Made by a program: the position numbers and the translations under genes
Shown: piece after piece, positions 11,180 through 21,505 of the stretch
How positions within the stretch are numbered: the stretch's first letter is position 1
How the letters are laid out: each line of letters begins with the position of its first letter
From: Phialocephala subalpina
Taxonomy: Eukaryota; Ascomycota; Leotiomycetes; Helotiales; Mollisiaceae
DNA: 64,000 bases
Direction of reading: 5' to 3'
NCBI GenBank assembly: GCA_900073065.1
Contig: FJOG01000008.1
Coordinates: 2,158 to 66,157 of the forward strand
The notes under the pieces: generated by a model
Seen by the model: the letters and a program-made list of their open reading frames with translations, nothing else
Told to the model about the DNA's origin: nothing
The model's database searches: none

Positions 11180-12860
11180 GCTCTATTTATTTAGTTTGCT
11201 AATATAAGTAGCACTTGTTAACGCTAAATGAGATTACTATCAAATCCAATTATATAATATATTTATTTAATTCTTTTTTAAAAAAAAAAAATCTTTTTCG
11301 TTTATTATAATATTTAATTTAATAAAATTAATTAATTTTTTATTTTTTATTTTTAATATTATTATAATATAAAATTATTATATTATAAATTTTAAAAATT
11401 ATTATATTAAAATTTTATTCGTTTTATTATTTTATAATTATATAATTATTAAAAGAAATTCCAATGGAATTCTTTTTAATAAATATAAATTAAGAATTCT
11501 AAGAAAAATTCCTTTGGAATATTATAATTAATAAAATATTTAAAAGTTTGAAATTAATTATTATACCAAAAGATTTTTATTTTATTATAAGTTTTATTTT
11601 CTTTAAATTTTATTATTTTTATATTCTTTAATAATTTTAAATTAAAAATATATTATAAATAAAAGATTTTATAATTCTTTATAAAATTTATAAAAAAATA
11701 TATATATTAAAATAAAAAAATAAAAACAATAATTTATTAGTTTATTTATTAAAATAAAATTCTTTTAAAAAGAAAAAAATGTATTGAATTATATATAAAT
11801 TAAAATTTCGAATTTCGAATTTCGAGATTTAATTATTTAATATATAAAAATAACCTTTTTTTTTTTTAAATATTATATAAGAAATTTATATTTTAAATTT
11901 TAAAAATTAAAATTAAAATTTTTAATATTAAAATATTATATATAATAATTATATATTTTATTTTATTATTTAATATAATATTAAATTTTTATTTATTAAA
12001 AATTATATAATTCAAATATAAAAATTCAAATAAATTAAAATTTAAAATTTATTTCGAATTTCGAATTTAAAAATTAAAATATTTTAAAAGAAATTATCTT
12101 GATTTATTCATTTTTAAATTAAATTTTATATTATATATATTAAATTAATTCTTTATAATTTATAAAATATAAAATAAAAATATTTCTAATTTGCGATTTA
12201 ATTAATCGAAAAAAATTAAAATAATAATATTTTAATTATTATTTTATAAATTTATATTATATTTATTCTTTTATAAAGTTTTACGATAAATTTATATATA
12301 AAATATTTATATAATTAATTATATTAATTTTAATTAAAAAAAATTAATTTAAATTTAATTATATAAATTATTTTATTAATTAAAAGTTTTTATATATAAA
12401 TATATTATAAAATTTTATAAAATATTTTTTAATATAAAATTTTAATAAAATATATTAAAGTATAAAAATATTTCTTTAAATAATTTATTTTAAATATTAA
12501 TTAATATTAATATAATTTGAAAATTTATAATTTAAAAATATATTATTAAATAAAAAAATTAATCCTTTGTAAAAGTATTTTTATAAAGTTTAGAAAATAA
12601 AATATTAAAATATAAAAACAAGAAAAAGTAAAAAGTATTTACGAAATACGAATTATATTAAACTTTACTTGAACGAGGAATAAAATTATAATATTTTAGA
12701 ATTTATTATATTTATTTGTTTCCTTGTATTATTATATTAAATAAATTTATATAATATATATATTACTTGGCGATTATTATATATACGAGCTTCAAATATA
12801 TCAAATAATAATAAGGAAATATTTTAAATTTATATACGAAGTAAAAGCCTAATTGGTCTT
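11180..12860. other. AT-rich RIP-type island
   Basis: About 1.7 kb of nearly pure A/T with stops in all frames, bounded on the left by GC-rich sequence (11050-11160) and on the right by the HSP31-like gene. Short near-palindromic bits such as gaatttcgaatttcga occur. No element ends or coding remains were recognised. Confidence 0.75.
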
Positions 12861-12897
12861 TTATCCTAGTACTATCATATCTGAATTGCAATTTGGA

Positions 12898-13764
12898 TTA
12901 ATCATAGTCGCCTATATCGGATCTTTTGAGCTCTGTCTTGGCATTTGAAGCCTTGAGGAGAGAATTCTTGATTGCCTCAGCAAAACCCGGTGCACTAGCT
13001 GGGTTCTGTCCAGTGATCAGACGACCACCATGCGCAACAGTGACATGTGCCTTGAACGCGACTTCCGACTTCTCGAATATCGCTCCCATCTTGACCAACT
13101 CTGTCTCGACAAGTACTGGGCATACATCAGTCAACCCGGCCTTATCCTCTTCTTCATTGCTGAACCCCGTAACAGCTGAATTTGCAACCAGGTATTCGCC
13201 ATTCGAGAGCTTGACGTCCTTGAACACAATTACACCGTGGCAAATTGCTGCAACGACCTTGCCAGCCTCATAAACATCTCTAATCAGACTCTTCAGATCG
13301 TTATCCTCAGCTAGGTCAAACAATGCTAGAATAATAATCAGCCAATCTGCTACCACGATAAACCGCCGCGACATGTGACATACGTGCGTGGCCTCCAGGG
13401 CAGCAGAGGGCGTCGAAATCCTTCTCTTTTCCAACAAAATCGCTGATCTTGCCAGTGTTCGTCCATATTTCCTCTCTGTCTCGTAGGAAGGAGTGAGAGA
13501 CTGTATCGGTTGAGGCCGTGTTATTGACGGAGCCTGGGTCCACTTGAGAGTGACCACCCTTCGGCGAGACGACTGTAATATCGGCAATTTCACTCAGGAC
13601 CGTATATGGGTGTGCAAATTCCGCTAAAATTTCGAGTCAGATAATTCTTAATCCCCTTTTGATACGGGTGGAGGCTTACGAAGGTACCATCCTGTTGGCT
13701 TGCCGGTCATCGTGAATTTTGTGGCCGATGAGAGGACCATCAATACCCGGAGTTTTGATGCCAT
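12898..13764 (-). CDS. HSP31-like DJ-1/PfpI family protein (glutathione-independent glyoxalase III / chaperone)
   Basis: Three exons: 13680-13764, 13384-13623 and 12898-13325, 250 residues, the usual length of yeast Hsp31-type proteins. The start reads MASKLRVLMVLSSA. Intron 1 joins WYL to PEFAHPY, giving the conserved GWYLPEFAHPY with the acidic residue of the active site. Intron 2 (GTATGT to CTAG) joins PGGHA to PLFDLAED. The nucleophile elbow AAICHG carries the Cys-His pair. The family converts methylglyoxal to lactate without glutathione and protects against carbonyl and oxidative stress in the cytosol. The frame is intact. The gene directly follows a RIP island, so its expression may be affected by heterochromatin (inference). 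Confidence 0.9.
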
Positions 13765-14280
13765 GGCTGATGCTTAACTCAAATAGCTGATGGGGATTAG
13801 GGGGCTGTTGAGATTGATGACCGAAAGAAATGAAGACTTTATGCTCCCGGCGTGTCGTAGAGGCTTTCTTATATCCTATCAAAAGAAGAAGGTATTGATT
13901 ACACATCTGATCTTGATTATGGGGTTTGCTTTATAATGATGATACGATGGGTGGTGATTATTGTGCTAGGGGTGCGTATCATTATAGATGCACTAATACG
14001 TATTCAACATTCAATATTCTATATTGCTATAATTGATGAACCTACTTGATAACTTCTATTTTAGCATGGTAATACAACCACGTATTGTATATATATAAGG
14101 TTATAGCGAAGACATAAATCATTGGTCGATCACGCACCAGTTAAGAGTGGACATAAAGTTTCCGGCTCTGAGACCGGCTTTGTCCACTCCAGCCCCGGCT
14201 ACCTCCGAGTGTAAGCCGCCCTTCAAGTTCGCGGTCGCTGCATTCTCCTGAGCCAGTACGGCGGCCGTCTTCGGGTCCCT
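13765..14280. other. Intergenic; GC-rich patch from ~14150
   Basis: No gene recognised. AT-leaning sequence gives way near 14150 to a GC-rich patch that leads into the short tandem array at 14281. Confidence 0.4.
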
Positions 14281-14355
14281 TACGGCCGCTTCCGTGTTAA
14301 CGGCCGCCTGCGGGTTAACGGCCGCCTGCGGGTTTTACGGCCGCCTGCGGGTTTA
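14281..14355. repeat. GC-rich tandem repeat, 18-19-bp unit
   Basis: Three nearly perfect copies of taacggccgcctgcgggt (14298-14315, 14316-14333, 14334-14352), preceded by one degenerate copy at 14281. Each unit contains the palindrome cggccg. The minus-strand reading frame through it would encode an Arg-rich RRRPLTR repeat, but no gene support exists. Confidence 0.85.
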
Positions 14356-14703
14356 CAGCAGCGCATGACGACGGATGAGGAACCCCCTATTGGCGCAGGC
14401 CCGAGTGTACCCATTAGAACAGGGTATAATTGACAAAATAACGGCCAAAACAATCTGCGGGCTTTGTCATAAATCACATTGGCCATAAAGCAGACGCAAT
14501 TACACAATCGAGTGCAGCTCCTTGGATCATTCCCTGAAGTCATGATCCCAAGTCAGAACTTGAGTAATATTAGCGTTTCAAGACTGGCCCGAGAGAGTGC
14601 GCAAGCAATCATATAAGCTACTTGTAATATTTGCAGCTATAGTTCATTGTAGTATGTCCTGGTAATATAGCTCTATAATGAGCGATACAATATATTAACA
14701 GCC

Positions 14704-15251
14704 TCAGATGTCTTTGAAGTCTTCGCGTTCTGAAAGTTCCCTTATGAGACCAACGAAGTCTTGATTTCCCTGATCCGCGAGTCTTTGAAACTCTGCCTTA
14801 TGCTTAACCAACCATTCATGCTCCTCACCGACCTTCAAACACATTATTATCGTTAAATTATAATACCTGTAAGGGATATACGAACCAGTGGCCTTGGAAA
14901 TCCTGCCTCCATGCCAGCTGATAGGGCACCCAAGATCCAGACGGCATGGATACCATTTTGCGGCCCAGAGCCTATGGTTTTCTCCCAGCACTCAATAACT
15001 GCTTTACAGTGTTGGTTGAGGACTTCGGATGTGCGGTTCTCGGATTGGCGTGTTCGTAGGATGGCACGATTGTACTTAACTAGCCTTCCACTACGAAAAA
15101 CCTTCATATCGCTAACATCGGTGAAGCGTACGTTGATAAAATAAGTCGGGGTGTGAAATCTATCCGTGTGGGCTTTGGTGAGGCCATTAGCAAGCGCTAG
15201 TTGCTGTTCATCCGTCAGCGGAATGACGTGTTCAATGTCGTATAGTGGCAT
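14704..15251 (-). CDS. Tautomerase_3 / cis-3-chloroacrylate dehalogenase-like protein
   Basis: Two exons, 14886-15251 and 14704-14832, encode 164 residues. The mature N-terminus is Pro (MPLYDIEHVIPLTDEQQ), the catalytic Pro-1 of the tautomerase superfamily. An early His (residue 28 counting Met), the FINVRFTD strand and a downstream Arg-rich loop match the cis-CaaD-like group (PF14832). The intron at 14833-14885 joins GFPRPL to VGEEHEWL and keeps frame. It ends LSEREDFKDI. Fungal members are small, probably cytosolic, with poorly known physiological substrates; tautomerase or hydratase chemistry is the family inference. No operon-like partner is present. Confidence 0.85.
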
Positions 15252-16295
15252 AGTAATAAAGAAGTCGCAATGTCAAAAATGGTTCAAAGTCAGACTGCTG
15301 GAATGCCTGGGATCACCTCAAAACCGAGAAGAACTGACAGACTTGCGTCTTTTATAGAGCATATGCCCCGTCACAGTTATTTCCGCTCATTCAATTGCCG
15401 CTTGTTAGTGGAGGCATAGGGAACTATCGGGTGTCGAGATAAGCACAATGAATTCGGTTTCCGACGTTGGGATGGGGTCGAGCCGAAGGTGTTGGTGTTG
15501 ATTGGACTAACATGAAGAGGCGAGGATTAGTCGGAGGCTAATTAGTACTATTTATCCATTCCAAGGATGTCAAACAAGGGGCACAGGGCGTACAAAAATC
15601 CATGAGGGACCAGAACTCCAGTTTTAGCCCACAATGGGCCGATTACGAACATGGGTACCAGTAAGCAGGTAGATCCAACCCCCTTTTCAAACCTCGGCAA
15701 TTTCGAACAGGGGTTTGATATCACGAAGAAATTATTTCAACTGATGAATGGCGACATTTTGCACGGCAGAGATATATCATAGTTGAGTTGAGCGAAAGAA
15801 GTTTCTCCTCGCGTCTAATTACACAGTTACCTTTCAACAGCTTCCGGAGGCTAGAAAAGGAGAAGATCTGTCAGTTGAGGACTCGTAATCTGTGACGATG
15901 GTCTCAATGCGATGGGGAAATTGTAGCATGTTGGCATGAAGCCGCATCATCAGTTACGCATCGTTTCACTAGGCGGTTTGGCCTAAGTCCGATGTTCCAG
16001 CAAGAGCACTATATCAAGCAGACATTTCCACTTAGCTAGACAGACAGATTTGACATCAATACCATACATTTTGCCTCCAACCGCTCCGCAACTGATAAGA
16101 TCCTCCAGCTATGTAGAACGTGAGGGTTGCTAAATGCAATGCGGATGTCTACCGAGAGCTCTGTCCATAAAACACGATAGTTCCCTTCGCTACCTGCTGC
16201 CATCTGCTATTGTTTGCGGCCTGCCATGTATTGAGAGCCAATCGCATATGTGCGCGGTTGTAAGGGTGCAAGATCAAGAGTAACGGCAAGACCTG
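15252..16295. other. Intergenic, nothing recognised
   Basis: About 1 kb of balanced composition with no reading frame showing family features, no repeat and no RNA gene recognised. Confidence 0.45.
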
Positions 16296-17264
16296 CTACT
16301 CCTCTGAAGGTCTTTGTGTTGCATCGCCAGCCTCAGCAGTATCTCCGAGTTCGATAGCCAGGACATTCTTGAAGACTTTGCCGCTAGGGTGGGACGCGCC
16401 AAAATATCGAGTCATGTCAGTGAATCGAATATAGGCATTCATAACATTCTCATCAGGCTCCTGCCAGGCGTAGACTTGTCTGCCGAGCCTAACACTAGAT
16501 AGACCTGCTTCTGAGCGAGTCCCAAGACCATGCTTGCCCTCAACAATCACCACCTCATCCGCGAATGACTTGAATTACCATAGATGAGAGACATGGTGAG
16601 TACCACCTGGCATATTATACTCGAAGATAATAGTCTTGAGCAGACGGTCTGTGGGAGAGGCCATGAACATTAATCCACATTGACGCCGGCTGCGTTCGGA
16701 GCCGCTGCAGAGATCTCCATTGCATGTTTCGCAAGAGAAGTATGGGACGTCGCAGGAATGGTCGAGATATATGATAGACGAGAGATCTTGTCGAGTCTGG
16801 AACGCAAGCTCGTACCATCTTAATGCGACCTGGCGAGACTCGGAACAAGCATGAAGAAGGGCTGGGACTTTGGCTGGGGAGTAGACGACTGGTAGTCCTG
16901 GTTGCTTTCTCTTGGTGATTCTGACGATACGGGCTACCGGGCGCGCAGCTTCCCATATCTTGAGGCGCAGCTCCGGTACAAGCTTCGAAAAGAGGCGGAA
17001 GGTCGGGCCGTCGTTGGCTTCGATGATATCGTCGGCATCATTGACATCATTGGCATCGTTGACAAGAGCCGAAGGTGACGCGGCGCCGAGTTGCAATCCT
17101 TGAACCGCATCATTCAAGGCGTTGATAGGAGTATCAGAAGTTGAAGACCTGGCATCTGGTTAGCAACAATCCAGGTATGCACGCAAGAAAACTCACAAAT
17201 TCTCCGCGATTGCGGTATCAGGACTCTCCATGGCTTTGACATCATCTTGCGCATTTGTCGACAT
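16296..17264 (-). pseudogene. 2EXR domain protein with one in-frame stop codon
   Basis: Exon 1 (17197-17264) starts MSTNAQDDVKAMESPD. A 48-bp intron leads into exon 2 (16296-17148). The reading frame contains the 2EXR signature FRLFSKLVPELRLKIWEAARPVAR near residues 60-82, then ALLHACSESRQVAL, a four-Cys patch (CDVPYFSCETCNGDLC) and a YNMPGGTHHVSHLW segment. A TAA at 16575-16577 follows, and the same frame then continues with FKSFADEV and about 90 more residues to a stop at 16296. The total of about 305 residues is typical of 2EXR proteins only if the TAA is read through. No splice pair removes it in frame. Either a C-to-T nonsense mutation (CAA to TAA), a base error or readthrough. 2EXR function is unknown. 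Confidence 0.75.
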
Positions 17265-18720
17265 TGCAGAACTTTTAGCGCGTCTATTTGTTTGAATCGG
17301 GTTGAAGCACGTAGGCATTCAAAGATCTTCGAGGATCTTGATGGGGAAGGATTGAACCGCAGACGTTTGGAGTTGTAGGGCGCCTTGTTAGATTTTTCAA
17401 GGTTGTGTCGAAGTTGAGAAGGCACCCGAAAGGGAAAGCGCGAACAAAACTGGAAAGAAGACTCGAGGGCAAGCACGCCAACGCGACCTCGCAATGAAGA
17501 GCCGCTAGCTTCAAGGGAAAATGGGACGAAAAGGCGAGGACCGCGAATTATGGGAGGAAAGCAGATCAAGTGTACCCACGTGACTGAGTCAATGTTGGGT
17601 TCTTTCATCATTGCTCTCTCAGCTAGTGTGGTTGTGCTCGCATACCCCGATGCTGGATTCCACACCCTCGCTGACGGTAGCAACTTCACTGCGAGAGATG
17701 CCGCTAGATCTATAGATTGGACATACCAGGGAGCCAATAGTTGGGGGCTGATCCCAACCTAGTCAGTAGCCAGAACCCCAAGAACAAGAATGAATGCAAA
17801 TACTAGGGATGGGTCGCTCATTTGGTGTTCATACAATATCAACCCGTAGTCATACTTGCTCTTCCCATCAACATAGATGAGGGAACTAGCACAGCCCTAG
17901 ACAATGAGTTCCTCGCGCAATTTGTACCACGCATTCCTCCAATCCACCCACCAAACAAATCCCGACAGCATTACGTTTTTGACCCCTACTCACTCTAATA
18001 ATCTATTTCCAGAACCGCTGGACATACATGGGGAGCAAGACCCCCCCCCTTGCAGCGAGAGCATTAGATTATACGTCAGCGGAACACCGCTTCTAGCAAG
18101 CGATGCACAATAGAAGCAGACACTCAATACGAGAAAGTATTCAGCGAGATCTATACAACGGATCGGAAGATAAGCATTTGGGCTTCCGGTTGCAGCTCCG
18201 ATAGAAGAACCCGAGTTTCAATGTGACAAAACGATCGCAGAATTCGCCACGTTAAATGCCAAGTTCAGTACTGAGCAGGAGCGAACGGCTCAGCCAGATG
18301 AAGCTCTTGTCAGTCTGGTAGGTTTGCAGCTTTAAAGCGCAAAGTGCTGTAATCAATTGGAGATTGGACCTGGTACAACTAATTATGTGTATGCTTTACG
18401 TGAGCAAAAGATTTTCATATTTCATTCAAGAGAGATGGAAAAACAAATTTTGAACGAAAAGGTGAGAGCTTTCAAGAGAAATACAGCACGTTAAATAGCT
18501 GCGGTGAGTTTGATACTAACTGCATACTTCCAGAATCCAGCTTGGGACGCCAGCAGGAATGCCTTGTTGATTCGCCTCGGCTGCATGCAAGCCACGAGAT
18601 AGCCAACACCTTGAGCTCAGCCTCGCCATCTACAACAAATCTTCCTCTCACTTCTCTTTTCATCAACAATTCAGTCAAGCCCATCAACAAAATGGGTTCG
18701 AGCATAAGAAAGAGAGAAAT
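17265..18720. other. Intergenic, nothing firm
   Basis: Several overlapping open frames (17284-17762 on both strands, 17904-18113 plus) have no domain or splice support. A C-run (nine C) at about 18042-18050 is notable as a slippage-prone site only. Confidence 0.35.
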
Positions 18721-20353
18721 ATGTCAGTAGGTTTCGGCTTTTCAGTCGGCGACTTCATCGCCGCTATCGAGCTCGTGGGGACAGTGATCGATGCCTTGCG
18801 CTCTAGCGGTCAGGCTGGGAGCGACTACCGGGAGCTTGTAGGGCAGCTTTTGAGCCTGGAAACTGCCTTGATCCATGTGAAGGAACTCGAGTTCGAGGAA
18901 AGCCAATACGCGGAAGTGATCGCGCTCCGTCAGGCGGCTGCGCAGTGTCGGAGAACCATAGATAATTTCTGGGAGGATGCAAAGAGATATCAACCTGCTT
19001 TGACAGGTAGTAGCTCAGGTTCAAAGGTGCGGGATAGGTGGATGAAGATCAAATGGGCTGTTTGCAAAAAGGACGATTTGGCGAAATTTAATGCGGATTT
19101 GGTGGGGCATACTGAATCTATTCAGCTTTTGCTCACAACGGTGCAGATGTAAGTGCCCAGTACCAAGTTAGACCGATTGAAGTAACAGAGTCGATCCTTA
19201 GGAGCAAGGCAGATCTTCAAGACAAGCGACAAGAACAGCAGCAGAAGACCCTTGCTGGAAGATTGCAAGCTGGGTATTTTGACTGTATGCAACGGCTCAC
19301 ACTTGTATTGAGTCAAGGAAAGCAGGTACTTGACATTACTTCGTCCGTGCTGTGAGTTCCAAACTCTGTCAAATAGCAAGACTCTGACTGATGTGTGCAT
19401 AGTCGTACAAACGTCAAAGTCTTTCAAATGGTCGTGCAAATCCACCAATTTATCACAACGATTCCTGGCCAAGTTGAGCGTCAACAGCCTGTGTACATGA
19501 TAGATGCATTGGGTAAAGCGAGCCCATTCCATCTAGAGTTTGTACGATCTGCCGAGGTAGGAAGTATGATATCACCTAAGAACTCGTCACTGATTTCAAC
19601 AGGCTCTTGTGTCTGTGTTGCAGATCAACTTCAGGAAATATGGAAGTGGAGAAGAAAAGGTTGCTCGAGGCGATTTTGCTATCCAGGATGTTGCTACTAA
19701 GCGGGATGTCGATTTGAAAGCTGATTGGGAACTCTGCTTCTTTCCTGGACAGCGGGTTGTGATGAGTATTATCCTCCATAGGTCTTTGAACAACAAATGT
19801 CCGAAATGCAAAAACCCTAGCCCGGGGAGTTTCCCTTTCGACGGAGACTCTGAAATTGATTGGTATAAACCCTGATTTCCTCAATTAGTAACGGCTGATA
19901 AAAGCATCCAGTCTAGTTTGTGGTTTAAAGTACAGAGGGGTAGTCGAAGAAAACGGCTCAATACCCTGGCGCTGGGGCAACTCAAGCAACGTGACAACTC
20001 CACGCACTCTCGAACACCATGACAGCAATGGCAACAGAAATTCATCGACATCAGCGGCCGCGTTGAGAGGTTCAAGGGCTTTGCCGAGGCGGGAGACTGC
20101 CCAGGAAGAAGTTGGAGCCTTTCGGCATGTGAGAATTCAAGGAAACGCCTCGCATCTTCCATGCAAACTCTCCTTCATAGGATGCGAGGTGATTTTCCCT
20201 CCGAATAAGTACAAGGACTGGATCCGACACAGCCTGTCTCATTTCGAGAATGGAATGAAGTACGAGAATATACGGCCGGACTTCTTCGTAGTTGAATACA
20301 TGAGAGAGGAAGGTCTGTTGAGTCAAGCAGACTACCAGTTCGTTAGGTGGTAG
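18721..20353 (+). CDS. Fungal head-domain protein with ubiquitin-like (ULD-type) region and zinc-binding C-terminus
   Basis: Five exons fit by phase: 18721-19148, 19202-19327, 19403-19556, 19603-19862 and 19912-20353 (469 residues). The N-terminus MSVGFGFSVGDFIAAIELV is the head domain seen on many fungal NLR-like proteins. The block GQVERQQPVYMIDALG, then PFHLEFVRSAE, FAIQDVATKRDVDL and DWELCFFPGQRVVMSI matches the ubiquitin-like region of a large fungal family. Splicing exon 4 to 5 joins CPKC to CLVCG, making a plausible zinc ribbon; further on comes a C-x6-C ... H-x3-H pattern (CKLSFIGC, HSLSH). Exon 2 contains five A's at 19319-19323, which throw the expected segment VLDITSSVL out of frame. 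The intron chosen here (donor 19328) omits it. Function unknown; possibly signalling or self-recognition. Confidence 0.75.
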
Positions 20354-21505
20354 GGGGAGGGACCAAGAGTGAATAAATCAGTGTCAAGGGATTTCAAGAC
20401 GCCGAAGATGCGCAAAAGATATGAGGGGAGAACAGTGATTCGGGCCTACGACAAGGAGGATCGTCAGCCGTGGCGGGACAAGAGAAGACGTTAGAGTAGA
20501 AGAGAATAGAAAGATCCAACACCCAAAAGCAATTATGTGCGCCACTTCTCTTTGTCCCAGCGCGAGCATCGAGATCAACACTTCATTCAGAGTGTTGTAT
20601 CACAAGACTGAATACCCCAGTGAAAATCTAGAAACCTGCAATTTGCAAACAGAAATCTGAGCCAAGTAGCTCTGTTCCCTATCGCATACTATAAATGTGC
20701 AACGGTTACTTCTCGTGCCTTGAGAGCCGTTTCTATTTCGCAGAGACTGTGAGCAAGACCAATCTCATCCACGACAAGACATGAGTGAGACTTAAAGCCT
20801 TGATACCCGAGAGAAGCCCTGTTTGTCTTTGGGTGATTTTAGTAGATCACAAGTAGGGATCTCCAGCTGTTTCCTCTGCTGGATCACTCTAACGGAGGCG
20901 AGACTACTCGTAGGCTATGGAATTGTTTTAACCCCTCGTAAATTTAGCCTCTGGGCCGACGAGTATCTCCAATCGTGCAACTCACACAGCCAAAAAGCAG
21001 ACTCTCTGAAATATCATGAATGAAGCATCTTGCAATGAATATGCCGACGATCGGAAAGCATCGAGCTTTCCCCTGTACCTCTGGTCTGACAGGGCTGGCC
21101 GTTCGGAGAGGCTAAAGATCTCCGGCGCGGCCCATAACAAACACCGGAACACGGACAAGGCAATGAACAACAATGCAAGCTCAAGGCAAGGAGGTCAGTG
21201 AATAATTGCAATCATTCTCCAAGACGAGAAGGGACTTTCAACACCAGAAACTCGGCCTTGGACACTGAAGTGCTTCCTGCTCTATCCCACTGATTTAGCC
21301 AGCCACTTAGCAAGCCGCAAGCAATCTACAAGAAGTGAATTTAGCAGACGTCCCAATCATGATTCATCGGACAGGTACATAATATGGTGAAATCAATCGC
21401 AAAGTCTTCCTTGCCAATCTATCATACTCTTATCATACAATTCCTACCCCAAGCGCCAGCAATGTCCCAACCCACCATCTTACCCAACGCCGTTAAATGC
21501 TAGAA
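20354..21505. other. Intergenic, nothing recognised
   Basis: About 1.15 kb separating two convergent genes. Only short chance frames; no repeats or RNA gene seen. Confidence 0.45.

Noticed and set aside
14280..14543. Arg-rich 87-codon minus-strand protein
   Set aside because: Created by the GC-rich minisatellite; no conserved part.
17114..17737. Long minus-strand frame overlapping the 2EXR gene start
   Set aside because: It overlaps exon 1 of the 2EXR gene in another frame and has no recognisable features.
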